From: Paramacrobiotus metropolitanus
Taxonomy: Eukaryota; Tardigrada; Eutardigrada; Parachela; Macrobiotidae
Length of the DNA: 64,000 nucleotides
NCBI RefSeq assembly: GCF_019649055.1
Contig: NW_026570298.1
Span: 248,001 to 312,000 of the forward strand
Reading direction: 5' to 3'
Under the pieces are notes generated by a model. It made no database searches. It had not been told where the DNA came from and was given only the letters and a program-made list of their open reading frames with translations. This document shows, piece by piece, positions 18,184-30,331 of this stretch. Numbering within the stretch: position 1 is the first letter of the stretch; every line of letters begins with the position of its first letter. A program made the position numbers and the translations under genes.

Positions 18184-19826
18184 TTATTCATCAACTGCAT
18201 CGTTATTGGCATCTAAGGTGTCTTCATCATCTTGGGCGTTCTCGTCGGCTTCAACGTGTTCGGCGACTTCATCATCCTTGTCACCTTTGACCGCATCATC
18301 GTTGTCATACTGGATGTCTACGTTGACGTCACCACCATTTTCGCCTTCGTCAAGTTCGTCGTCGCCAGAACTCTCCGCATATTCGGCAACTTTCGGCAGA
18401 ACTTCTTTTAAAGCACGCAACGTGATGGTGGTCAGCCTGGTGATATCCAGCTCGTTGAGATTCTCCGCCGTCCATTCGCGACCGCGATACGGCGTCGTCA
18501 AACGCGGATCGTGACTCTGCCAGTCCTTGAAGAAACTGCACATGGACAAACTATTAGAATTTCTAAGATAAATAATAAATCAGCTGTGTGCATGTCAGTT
18601 CCAAAGTACATGTAACCCGTTGTCGGTGACGGAGAGACAGTACGATAGAATAAATACCGTAATATCAATCCTCCCGACCTGCCTCAACTGCATTCCGACG
18701 ATGATTTTTTAATGTTAAACTCCGACACTGCCAAAACTCAGAATGAGAAACAGAACCTAACGCAAGTATTGCAAGCCCGAGACTTATAACCACACGCGAG
18801 GCGCATCCGGTTTACAAACCGAAAGTAGAAACCAAAACAAAAGTTACAAAGTGCCACAAAGTATCTACAAAGTATTTACAAATACGTACGAGTACTGATA
18901 GAAAATGTACGTACTAGGCCGCTACCGTCTGCCATATTCCGTCATCGGATCAGTCATAATTTCGATCGTACAATACAACTCTGTAAATGTTTATCGAGTA
19001 ATTTTTTCTGGTATTTCCCTACCTGAGCAGCCATCGCGCGAAGCGACTCGGATCCGGCGAGAATCCACTCCGCCGTTTCCTCCTCACTCACTCCGTCGCG
19101 GGGCAGATGTACCTCGTAGAGATCCCACAACTGCGCTTCCATATCTGCTGCATCCGGTTTAAGCACCGCATCCGGGATAATCGCGGTCATTTGTTGCCGG
19201 CATTTGAATTCGCAGTTTCGAAGGCGGACTTCATCGCAACTAGGCGCTAAATTCCGCAAAATCTTAACCAGCCGTCCAATCCTCCTGTTTCCTCCAGCCT
19301 CCGCGTCCTCCACAGCCATATCACCGTTCCCAGCGTATTCGGTCCCCACGAAACGGTCATCCCAGTCGAATTCCACATTACAGAATATCAGCCGTTGGAT
19401 GCGAATATGTCGCAGTATCCATCTAATCACCGTCAGTGCACCGTCCAGCTTGTCCCCTTTTAGCTGCTCTACGATTAATCCGTGTGTGGAACCATTGATA
19501 CATTTGACCAGACCCGCGACCGCGCCGTATATTTCCGTGAAATATTCCCGTTTCTGTGGGAAAAACGGGTTCGTTTCAAAGGAAATGCGCACGGTTTTGC
19601 CGCTGTCGGTGCCGGTCAAGAGTGAGTTCCACAGCGGACAGACGCGATGCAGTTTAATGCGGCTCATGCTGTCCAGTGACCTGAATATCTCAAGCAGAAG
19701 GTGGGGCTCTGTGGGCAGTACACATCTGATGGCCGGATGCTCGTCATCTTCTGCGTGTTTGCGTTTTCTGGGTAGATCGATCGGGATACGCGACTCCAGC
19801 TCAGCCAAGCGCTGCTTGAAATTCAT
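18184..19826 (-). CDS. F-box protein gene, copy 2
   Basis: Exon 1 (19826-19023, phase 0) encodes MNFKQRL..., the F-box (LPTEPHLLLEIFRSLDSMSR and then LHRVCPLWNSL) and an LRR-like region. The donor CAG|GTAGGG and a TGCAG acceptor define a 487-base intron. Exon 2 (18535-18184) gives KDWQSHDPR and a tail of about 60 acidic residues. It is a predicted SCF ubiquitin-ligase adaptor; the acidic tail is unusual for the family. Next to the acceptor, exon 2 has one base more than copy 1, so the conserved acidic frame is not reached with the phase-0 junction used in copy 1. Either this copy is frameshifted at its last exon, a different acceptor is used, or the base is an error. The second gene X copy lies upstream. 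Confidence 0.7.
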
Positions 19827-20187
19827 CAGTCTGCCGCCGTGCAAACGATTTTCGGCTCGACGCGTTCATTTTTTCCTATCAGAAATTACACACATCATCA
19901 GAATTAACGGAACATGAATACCTATGCCGGCTATGAAGGAACCCGTGCACCAAATCTCTAATTTCACTTATTTAAGAACCAAAGCCTAAAGAAAGTTAAG
20001 AAACCTGGTGCTGGAACATCCAGTGATAATCATTACCCAATTCACTAAACAGCTCACATAAAATATTATTAAATTTACTAACTCATCGCTTTTACATAAT
20101 TTTAGGAGGGACCATAAAAAATTAGAAAACTGCAAAAATCAGACGGCTTGGTCACTTGTTTCTAAAAATTTGAATTTTAAATCTGCA

Positions 20188-20742
20188 CTATACACGCACC
20201 ACATCCTTTTCTGTCAGGGGCTTCGCGTTCTTTCGCTGCCCATACTTCAGTGTTTCGCTGGCAACGGCGACAAGACGAACATCCCCGTGCGACTGATGGT
20301 ACTTGTGAAAATGATCGAATTCCATAGAAGTGCTGGTCAACCAAAAATCTGCAGGCAGACGATGTTCTCGCAGTGCAAGGCATCCTTCTCTCAGTGCTCC
20401 TTTGGCCAGCTGCTTTTTGGACAGCCGCAGACGCACCTGATCAGTGAAGAACAGTTCCGTTTCCCGTCGACCACCCAACTCCACGTCGGCCAACACGAGG
20501 CCAATATCGTTAAAGGGGAAGAAGAAAGCCCGATGCAGGAGCCGCGCAGGGTACCACAGCCAGGCAGCGCCCGGATTCAGGCGCCACAGCACTTGCACGC
20601 TAGCATTCTCCGTCAGTGCGGGATTTAACTGTAGCTCTTCCGACCAATCATCATACTGCGCGGAACAGTGGGCGAGGGAAGCGTCAAAAAGTTTGTCGTA
20701 GTGAACCAAGTTGGATCGCTGCCCGCTGCAGCGGAAATCCAC
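20188..20742 (-). pseudogene. Gene X, copy 2, 5' truncated
   Basis: About 180 codons match the C-terminal three quarters of the copy at 12583-13305, in frame. At about 20760 the match ends inside the coding region and joins sequence that corresponds to 14044 onward in cassette 1. A deletion of roughly 0.85 kb (gene start plus spacer) therefore explains the truncation. Without the conserved N-terminal part this copy is probably not functional, although no stop interrupts what remains. Confidence 0.65.
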
Positions 20743-21399
20743 AATCAGACCGCTCTCCGCAGGTGCGGTGCATCATTGATCGTCACGACCGGGCGGTTGG
20801 GCACCTTCACTATGACAGATTTTTTCCGTACAAGTGTATGAAACAGTACGATGTAGTATATCGGCACGGCCTTTGATAATTATATAAGTGCAAACTGAGT
20901 GCAAAAACAAGCAAATCTTAACAATTCATAACAAAACTAACGTACCAGTTCTAACAATTTATTAAAAAATTCATAACAAAGTATTTCCTCTTTGTTGTCT
21001 TGGTCAGTAAGTGTGGCTACTGATTGGTGAAGAAGACTTGTACGGTATTACACTATTACCTAATTATTGTATGTACAAGGAGAGGTTGGTTGCCTTAACC
21101 CGGACTGGGAAATTGGGAATATGTCAAAAGAGCGAGCGTCAACCGGTCACTGTGTGGTTTGCGCCAGTGTGAGCAGCGGTCCACTTTGGTGTGCAGTGCG
21201 GACTTCGGGAATTGTAGTCTGTAGACTAAATTGCAACAAACAAACCTACCGTTTCTCGCTGATACCAGGTATCTAACCGGCAAATGATACTTATTAAATC
21301 ACGGATACACGGCTGCGGCATCCAAGGATGTTCACTTCTTTACCAGCCAGGCATATATTACTGTATATCTCTGTAAGTGTAAGAATTACCAGCAACATC

Positions 21400-21612
21400 G
21401 AATGGAGCGTACACATCAAATGGAGCGCGGTGTTGATGTTTTCGCAGGAAAATCAGGATGAGCGTGATGTTGAGGAAGAATGCCGGGATGGTTGTGCTGC
21501 GAAGTGCAGTCAGGGAATTCTTTTGCGTTGTATTATTTCTTGTGTTGGGTTGGTTCCAGGATAAGTTAAGCGAGGCATTTGCGAAATGGAACCTAGAAGT
21601 GTTGGCTGCCAT
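21400..21612 (-). pseudogene. GPCR fragment (N-terminus and TM1)
   Basis: Starts with ATG and MAANTS as in the intact receptor, covers the N-terminus and TM1, and ends in a short local duplication (APFDVYAPFDV). After this, TM2-TM7 are missing. Its 5' flank (21700-22250) matches that of the intact copy. It is a truncated cassette member. Confidence 0.75.
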
Positions 21613-22250
21613 CGTGAAGTTAATGTTCAAGAAAATATACTGAAGTCAAGGAATTCGCTGTTTGGACGATGTCGGTAGATCTTTTATACCGAAAACTGAC
21701 ATAACATACGAAAAAAACGGAAGTAAGGTACACCTGCAACACCAGCTCGTTGGGGAGTGTTGAATGACTGTATTAATTACAATCTGCTGCATTCCGCTTG
21801 GGACCTGCGGCCGATTACATCATTTCAGGTACTGCTGCTCACGACCGTGAAACTGCATTTAGTCCTAGGGTCTGTGGATCTGGTCATCGTCCTACTCCAG
21901 GGGCTTGATTTAATTGAAGGAAATTATTTTCACGTGCTGTTGTGGGGCTTGGAAAGGGCGCCGCGCACACGGCAGTACTCTGTATTGTGCAATGCTGCAT
22001 TTCTCTTGTTAGTGTTATTCCCGCCACCCCACATGTACTGTCAGGACGTACAATTCTGTGTGTAATAATTTCCAACGCGACTGTTACGCGTAGATATATA
22101 CACACTGAACAATGTGTTTTCATTTCCAGTTAGGTGCATGTTTTCGCAAATTTGATTAGGGCCACTTAACCAATTTAGTCATATACTCGACCGTGGCAGG
22201 CGTAGCAACGTGCTTCGCTAACCCGGTTTCTTAACCGCTGCTTGTCCAGT

Positions 22251-23050
22251 TTAGTTCTCCGTACCTGATCTAAAAAGCTTAGACATGCAATGCGAGGACG
22301 GGATGAACGAGCTGCATGCACACGAGTAAGAGGAAACAAAGCTCGTTAACTGTGCCCGTGCCTCTGCAACACGGCCAACCCACCAAGGTACGACAGCCCG
22401 TACTATCACGCAAAATACTCGTACCCAACGACTGTTGAAAAGCGTAGCCTTTGTCGGTTCTTGATTTGATTTATTTTCGAATAGCCAAGCCCGTAACCGT
22501 ACGGGCACACTCGCATATCCGTTGCAGAACATCAAATATTCTAGGCCAGTCAAGTCACTACAACTGCTAAACACCAGTAATACCGAATACGTACGCTAGA
22601 GAAGCAACACCGTCACAGAACTGCTGTAGGCTAATACCGGCACAAACCTACGTCTTGCGCACAAGCCACAAAGCCACAGAACAACAAGATCAGTAACACT
22701 CTATATTGCATCCCGCATCCGTATCTCGAAGTTGTACCAGCTACCCGTGGGACGGTAGCTATTGGCAATGGTAGTTCAAACTTCAAACGCCGTTGCACGG
22801 TCGTAAATTAAGGCAAGCGCCATAACGATCAATAGCCCACGTCCGTACACCTTATGCAACGGAGAAACAATAACATGATTGAAATACGGCACTGAATAGT
22901 GGCAAACTTACTTCGACCCGCAAGGATCCGAAAGAACGTGATATCACATTAGTAAAAAGCTTCAACGCATTAAAACAGTCAACTTTTCGTGGAGCTTACG
23001 TTATCGAAAGGACAGGCCTTGTCATACGTCATCGAAAAGACAGGCCTTGT
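22251..23050. other. Spacer at the edge of the palindrome block
   Basis: 22,250-22,600 is degraded receptor flank. 22,770-22,960 matches 29,130-29,310 in direct orientation, with shared words such as AAGCGCCATAACGA and ATACGGC. No gene is supported. Confidence 0.45.
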
Positions 23051-23052
23051 CA

Positions 23053-23288
23053 AATGTTTGCCATACTTTCTTCAAGATCCGACGGCGCTTTCGGTATCCA
23101 AATCCAGCAAATAGGCGCATCGATACACACTGAAAAAGAATCCAAAATGCTGCAGCAAATTCCTGTAGGATGCAAGGTTTCTTAGGTTTCTTTTTCAGTG
23201 GGTATCGATGCGCCAATTTGCTGGATACCGAAACTGGATTTGGATACCGAAAGCGCAGTCGATCTTGAAGAAAGTATGGCAAACATTT
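23053..23288. repeat. Long hairpin (about 95-base arms)
   Basis: 23053-23142 and 23188-23288 are nearly perfect inverted copies around a loop of about 45 bases (for example TTCAAGATCCGACGGCGCTT against AAGCGCAGTCGATCTTGAA). A transcript through it would fold into a long double-stranded RNA. ORFs here are shadows of the hairpin. Confidence 0.8.
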
Positions 23289-23387
23289 TACACTTCACTT
23301 ACGTTGTAAAATTTTCAGTTTAGAATCAGTTTTCAATTTTTAACTGTACTTGAACATTTGCCAGCCAACTAGTTAGAGCAACATGTA

Positions 23388-23636
23388 ATGTCGTGTAATG
23401 CTGGCCGATTAACGATAGTCGTGTTACGGTATACAGTATTCTCAGCCCTAACTACATTCACCTGGGGCACGGTAAATTCCGAAATCACATATGGTCAAAC
23501 TTTTTCAGAAACTTACCGTTTGACACCGCCAGAACGTTACGAGGGAGAGATGGTTTCCTTCAAGGACTATATTAGCCGCATGAAGAGAATCAGAAGGCCA
23601 TTTATTACATTACCGGCGAGAACAAGGAAGTAGTGG
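23388..23636 (+). pseudogene. Duplicated exon related to the 29.9 kb minus-strand gene
   Basis: The translation QTFSETYRLTPPERYEG continues to SFKDYISRMKR. It is the same exon as QTFAEIYHLTQKERYEG at 29994-29899, in opposite orientation, and flanking non-coding sequence is also shared (23270-23460 with 30060-30210). The shared part ends in arginine-rich sequence. A second inverted copy of 58 bases lies at 23997-24054. I regard this as a duplicated exon relic. Confidence 0.45.
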
Positions 23637-24156
23637 CTGGCTCTCCCTTGCAACGCATCTGCAGTACAGGCCATATTTCTGTCAAGCTCGTTGTTTTCAT
23701 GTTCACAGATGAACGGCATGATGCTTTTGTTATGTTTCAATCGAATTCCTATGTTTATAAGCGGTCATGATGATATTTTTGGGTTTTAAAACAGATGGCT
23801 GTATTCATCACTGTACAGCACTAATGGGCTGAGATGACAAATAATACTGCAGTTTTGCTTACCTAAATCGTCACGGTTGGAGAAGACCGTGTCACGGTTA
23901 TATGTGATATGCGTGTCACCGCGTCACGGTTATACGTGATACACGGGATGGTTATACGTGACCGTCCCATATATCCCTTTATGCGGCATCCGCCAAATAA
24001 ATGGCCTTCTGATTCTTTTCATGCGGCTAATATAGTCCTTGAAGGAAACCATCTCGTCACCGTTGTTCTTGGCACACTGATCGCAAAAATTTCTTATACT
24101 GATCCGAACAACTCGACACACTTCACCGAATTCTTACGAATAACTTTGAGAATAAC

Positions 24157-24431
24157 CTTGTTCTGTTGAAGCATTTCACGCGAGCTATTCAGAGGGCGAT
24201 CTTCGCAGGTACCAATCTTATCCAAGGCATCGGAAGGGTTCGAACACAAAAACGCGTTAGCGCGCGCCTCTCCTGTTTGTTCCTTTCTTGCGTCGAACAA
24301 CTTCATCGATGAACTGACGAGTACTAACGCCGCAACTTCCCGCAGTTTCGAAGGACAGAGGTTGGAAAAAATAACGATCGGTGAGTTCTTCATAATTACG
24401 CCGCTATGGATATATGTCTCGTCTATATCTA
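24157..24431 (-). CDS. Candidate internal exon, unknown protein
   Basis: The open stretch is bordered by CTGGCAG on its 5' side and AAG|GTTATT on its 3' side. It encodes about 91 residues beginning DIDETYIHSGVIM. No domain is recognised. The sequence around its acceptor is repeated inverted at 34915-34995. It may belong to a damaged duplicate of a neighbouring gene. Confidence 0.3.
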
Positions 24432-25198
24432 CTGCCAGGTTAAAAGATGCGGTCAATTAGGCGTTTTTTTGGGTACAAAGAAATTAACCGTGGCGCGGTT
24501 AGTTTCAAAAAAGCAGTGACATGGTTAATTTTACTGTAAGCCGTAACACGGTGTCGTTTTACGACGTCGACTCAATAAAATGCATAGCACGGTTATGTGC
24601 AAAAGAAGCGCATCACGGGCACTTCTATGACTCGTCACCATTATCGGAACAGCGCTTAGCGGCTTGTTACTAATCTAATGAATTCACAAACCGAAGACGA
24701 AGAATTCAATTCACGAGACGCGGTTCATTTCTCCGCAAACCTCAACATGACTTTTCATAATTTGCTAAAAGCGGTCAATTTGGCACTATTTGCGTACAGG
24801 GCAACTAACCGTGACCCGGTCAAATTAAATATTGACGTGACGTGAAGCCCAAAACAAGGTCGTCCATATCTACTGCCCGGGTAACATCGTATGCAGCGAC
24901 CCATACATTGCGTTGTGCCAATGATTTCAATAAAAACAAAACCAATTCAGCGCTTTAAAATCAACTGCAGGCGTTTTCCTTACGAATATAGGGGAAATTT
25001 GAAACCGAAAATGGGCTTAAAGACCTCCACAGTGTTCTGCTTGCACAACTGAAAAATCAGCTTATCAAAAATATAAATGCACACTAAAAAAACTAAAGCA
25101 ACATATTATATCTAAAGCAACATAATCTGCACATTAAAGTAGAAAACTAAAATCTTAAGACAGCAGAAAATTAGGGAAGCAAAAAGGCCCCAAACTCA

Positions 25199-28100
25199 CT
25201 ATTGCAGTTCACTCTCTTTTGCCCAAGCGCGCAATTCATTGATGTGCGCTGACTGCAACACCAGTTTCAGTTTTACAAATCCGTCGTCCCGAGGTCCTTT
25301 AACATCTTCAAACGTGTATTCTTTGAGCTTAAGAAATCGCAAACGGCGACTGTCATCTCCGATTGATTCTGTTGGGTCCTTCGACATTTCGTCTTTCTTG
25401 TTACAAACATAGTTTAGTTTTGTCGGCAAATATTCAGCCACCCGGTAATATTTGTTTACTAAGACAGGGTTGCTTTCGCCTGCGTACAAAGCCCTGAAGC
25501 CTATGTCGACACCAAGCTTCCCTGTTTTTCGTCCAGATTTTATCATTCTTTTGCGCATCAGGAATACCTATAACAGTCGTCGATGTTAAAATAAATGTTA
25601 TTGTGATCAGCACACTAATTAAATGTCTAGGCGTAGATGAGGTAAATTACAGCCGTGTCACGGGTTAACAAATGGTGCTCTGGCATCGCATTTATTACTT
25701 ACATAACCATTAACGGTCGAAGTCGTAGCTTTTTCAGCGTCTGCATCAGATCCGTTAGTCTCATCACTACTTTCGGAATCTTGACTCTCAGCAGACTGCG
25801 ATCCTGATCGAACAATCGCCGGCTCGGCCGCGTCTGATAGGGAAACCGGTAACTCCGATACCGGCGGTACTTGAGGCGGAGGCAGGGGACTTCCTCGACG
25901 GGAGCGCGATGGGGAAGGCTCAGTCGGACCGCCAGGATTAGGGGTAGATGGTCCCCGCACTTGTCGGGCTGGTGAACTCGCAGCACACTAATTAAATGGC
26001 AAGCCGTAGGATGAAGTAACTTACAGCCGTGTTACTGTAAAAAAGTGGTGCTCTGGAACGGCATTGATTACTTACATCTCCGTTTTTGCTCGTAGCCCCG
26101 GTAGCTGCAACCGTTTCAGTAGCGCGCACATCGTTATCTTGAAAGGGCGCAGGCGGGGGCGGCGATGACAAATAGGCTGCGTCTACTAAGGAAAACGGTA
26201 ACTGCGATTCCGGCGGTACTGGTCCAGGCGGTGGCAAGGCATTTCCTCGATGGGCAGACGGTCCCCGCACTTGTGGGGCAGTTGGAGCTGGTGGGGACTG
26301 CTGTTGAGGTTGACCAGGCGTCAATGAACTCGGCCGCGTTCGCTGGGAATGTTTGCTGGGAACGCTGGACGCATCCGGAATTTCAAAAGCTGCTATGTAT
26401 CTGTTCCTTGCCTCCTGGTGCTCAATTGCTTGCACATCATTTGCTAAATTCATCGATTCACGGGCAATATCCTGCAACTATTCCGTATGTCAAACACATC
26501 ATACTACCGTTTCACGCTGTTAGTGAGTTCGCTGTAATACTTACCGCATCTGATGTAACGACAGCCCCATCTTCTTCATCATGGCTACCATCATCAAAGT
26601 CCTCCCTGTCATCGGATGATTGGTCAGAGTTCTCCCTGTCATCGGATGATTGGCCATCTTCGTCGTCATGGCTTGTATCATCGCTTTGGGAACTCGTCGG
26701 AGACAAATTATTCGGATTCGGCCTCCAGGCTTCTGCAGCTGGTAGGGACTGCTTTTGAGGTTGACCAGGCGTCAACGAACTCGGCCGCGTTCGCTGGGAA
26801 TGTTCGCTGGGAACGCTGGACGCATCCGGAATTTTAGACAGTGACCGTGAGCGCCCGCCTAAGGCTGCCATGAATCTGTTGCGCGTCTCCTGGTGTTCAT
26901 AAGGGCGCACATCATTTGCATTATCCTGCAACTATTCCGTATGTCAAACAAATCATACTACCGTCTCACGGTGTTAATGAGTTCGCTGTGGCACGGCACT
27001 TAATACTTACCGCATCCGATGTAACGCCAGCATGAAAATTTTCGATCTCGTGAACACCATTATCCTCACATTCCCCATATTCTTCATCATGGCTACCATC
27101 ATCGGAGTCCTCCCTGTCATCGGGTGAGTCGCCATCATCGTCGTGGGAACGCGTCGGAGACAAACTATTTGGATTCAAACCGGACGGATCCACAAGTGCA
27201 GCTGGCAGGGGCTGCATCACGGGCTGAATTTCAGCTCCTTCCGAACTCGATATGACTTCCTGGGCAACAGGGGGTAAGTTCCATTGTGCTGCCCATAGAT
27301 CATCAATGTCTCCATCGCCGCCAGTTTTGCTGGTCTGCTGCCGTTTCCCGAACGGGTTGACATCATTGAGGTCGGGAGCTGGTGCATTATCGAAAGCAGA
27401 ACTGATTATACCGATGAAGCCGGCAGGTGCCGGCGAATTTGCCCTTTGGGAACGCGCTTGAGACGAGCCATCCCCATGCGATGTCCAAGTTTCAAAGCCT
27501 CGTGGTCCCGAAACACGCCCAGCACTCTCATTGATGACGGTGACTTCTGTCATTATATCAGCCAAGCAGCTTGACTCGCACTCTTCTGCTTCAATAACAG
27601 TGTCCAATTCTCGTGGATCTCCTACATATTCATCAATGATGCCAGTTCCGCGAATCCGTTGCAGTTTGCGTGTTTGGCCGGAAAGACAATCGTCAGCTGG
27701 TCTTTTGGATGGTGCGAGAGACACGGTCCGAGACGCTTGAGGCGGCGCAGGCGAATGTCCTCGTCGTGGGGTAGATTTGGCCGAGACACTCCCCTGGTAA
27801 GACAACACAGCATCCTCTGGCCCGGTCCACGAATATCTAAGCATAAATTCAAACTCCCGGTCGATAGTGGGACCTGCCAAGGCAATTTTTTTTCCGTCGC
27901 GAGCCCTTCCGACGTACCGGTCGTTACTGAGAGAGTCCTGCAACACCAAACTTACAACTCAAGTGTTGCCGCGAAAAGTAATCTAGGTACGATTAAGCCG
28001 GTGTAATGTTTAACCGCGTCACGGTAATTGCAGTTTAGACTAACCTTAAACATCAAAAGCTCGTTTTCAACGAAATACGCAAACATCGGGAATCGTGAAT

Positions 28101-29071
28101 GGGGGAATCGGCACATTCCCAGGCGCCAGGCCCTGCCCATGAGAATAACTGCCCGGAAGTCCTTGTGAACTCCAAAAGACCAGTGGTGATGCTTCAACTA
28201 ATTACACAGACACGGTAAGCGAGATTAGTGACTTTAAGCGTCATTGCAACGTAACTTTGCGAAAACCTCGGGGCAATTCTACGGTATGTTTTTTTATCAA
28301 ATCTGTCAGTGTCCTCGTATTTTCCGGACCGTAAGAAAATCTGAGACGCTGTTTCGTTCTATAAGCCAAAAACAGCTCTTCCTGAACGGTTTCTAAGACG
28401 AAATTAACCTTTCGGACATCCTTTCCTGAAGCAAGTTCAAGCCTCAGTGCACTGGCAAGGGGAAAGCACTGGTTTTCCTTCTGCTTTTGCACATAAAACT
28501 GGGTGATTTTAAGACACGTTCCTTTAGGCAGACCTGTCAATGCCGCAAAAATTCTATGAAGTTCTTTCGGTAGCGGATTGTTGTTGGTATCCCAGTAATA
28601 ATAACGCTGCACTCCTTCCTCTCTTCGTATTCTGGCAAAGGTTACAACATGTAATCCAATGATCAGGATTCGGATGCCACGATCACCTCCCATAAATTGG
28701 TTGGCTTTGATGTCGCACATAAGCTTAAGCATGGCATCGCATCCACCCAACTTCGGAAACCACATGCGTGCAAGCATACCAGCAAGGCTCACAAACGGTA
28801 CAGTATTCCCCATGGAACCCTCTTCCCGAAACTTCTCAGCATGTTCACGTGTAATGTGGAGCTCGGGTATCGCCCAGTGGGAATCAACGTAGGCTGTAGT
28901 TGGCAGCAGCAGGTGGTCCTGATCGAAGTATAGCTCGTATCCTCCGACAAATTGAACAAAATTTATTGGGTAGGTGTGCTCTTGGAAAAGCTGGTACAAG
29001 TCGCCCAAGTTGTGCCGGATATAGTCACTGATCTGCGCTGCTTCCTTCGAATCAGTGACAGCAATGTATGA
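25199..29071 (-). CDS. Multi-exon gene with C48/Ulp1-like protease exon and Ser/Pro/acidic tail
   Basis: Exons, all joined in phase 0: 29071-28256, 28197-28045, 27937-27011, 26931-26545, 26477-26076, 25987-25703, 25567-25199; together about 1112 residues, 5' end not found. Exon 1 has a catalytic-type set: H141 in GLHVV, D161 in YYYWDTN, and Q201-C202 in KENQCFPLA. That is the His-Asp-Gln-Cys order and spacing of SUMO/Ulp1-type cysteine proteases. The rest is low-complexity: Ser/Pro-rich with repeated acidic DDRE/SDD runs. Exons 4 and 5 are duplicates (both begin LQD and share IPDASSVPS). Four introns hold the local palindrome. Exon 1 can also read to a stop at 28241 if the weak GTTACG donor is not used, which would make two genes. 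Confidence 0.5.
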
Positions 29072-29437
29072 CTGAACAATGGATTAACATAGTTAGAACA
29101 AGCGGAGAGATCACCTAACCGTGGCACGGCAACCAATAGGCACTGCAAGTTTAAACCCCGAAGAAAGGTAAGCGCCATAACGACCACTCATACCCATTTA
29201 CGTAAATCTGATTTTACCAATAAAGTTCGGAAGATTACGTACACCATATGCAATAACATTACTCAAATACGGCTTTGACTAGTGCCAAACTTACTTCAAC
29301 CCGCACGAATAGGAAATCAGCAGATAGCAAATTTTTGAATTCCTGAAACCAAGCACACATGCAGCAATGGATTACTACAGTGAAGTTTTCTTGGAACTTA
29401 CGGAATCGAAAGAAGACAACTTGTTAATGATTTTATT

Positions 29438-29994
29438 TTACTCGTAAATATCGGAAACCGGTGCATCATGCATCAAGGACAGACTCCTAGAGGCACTCTG
29501 GACTTCGTCCAAAACCACACATCCGGCTTGCTTCACCTCTTCACCAATTCTTTCCACATCGCCAGAACAAAGTAGTTCGTCAATATGGCGAACAACAGTC
29601 GGCAGGGTCTCGCCCATCGATGCGGATGGATTTTGATTGTTACCAATATTTTGGTCAGGCTTGCGTGAAAGGTCCTCTAGGAAAACTTTACTCGCGTAGC
29701 GAGCATTCCAATTAAAACAAATTTTCGACACATCAGGATCTTTGTCACCAGGTTCGAGTTCCATTTCGCATTCGGGGTTGCTGCATTCGTCGATCTTAGG
29801 TCGCAGAGGTTTTTTTCGAAAAGTGACTACGAGTAATGTCCCAATCAATTACTCATCCCAGGATGTAACCACAAAAAGGAACAGAATTTGCAACTTACGG
29901 TTTAATAAGCGCAATATTTCCCGTCGAATCCAGCGAATTAGATCGCGAATACTAAATCCCTCATAACGTTCTTTCTGCGTCAGATGATAAATTT
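29438..29994 (-). CDS. Two-exon gene fragment, unknown protein
   Basis: Exon A (29994-29899) follows TTTTGCAG and ends AACC|GTAAGT; exon B (29826-29438) follows CTCGTAG and restores the frame (phase 1). The product has a basic part (IRWIRREILRLLN), a CSNPECE cysteine pair and an acidic region, ending SDIYE at a stop. A 48-base open stretch with good splice borders (about 29292-29339) follows, so it may be the 5' part of the protease gene downstream. Exon A is duplicated at 23.5 kb. Confidence 0.4.
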
Positions 29995-30331
29995 CTGCAA
30001 AAGTTTGAGCATAAATGATTTTGCAAATGACCGTGCGCCGGGCTGAAAATGCTGTATACCGTAACACGGTTATCGTTAATCGGCCACCATGACACCTTAC
30101 ATGTCGCTCTAACTAGTTGGCTGGCAAATGATCGGATACAATAAAAAACTGGTTCTTAACAGAAAATTGTACAACGTGAGTGAAGTGTAATGTTTGCCTT
30201 ACTTTTGGCACGATTTACGCGGCGTTCGGTCGCCAAATCTTTCAAAATTTAATATCCTGTTTGATATACGCCTAGGAAAAAACCAAAGTGTTGTAGAACA
30301 TTCCGGTAGGACGTCAACTTTTTCATTATTC

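Noticed and set aside
23022-23282. 86-codon basic protein
   Set aside because: It lies entirely in the two arms of a hairpin, which explains its length and composition.
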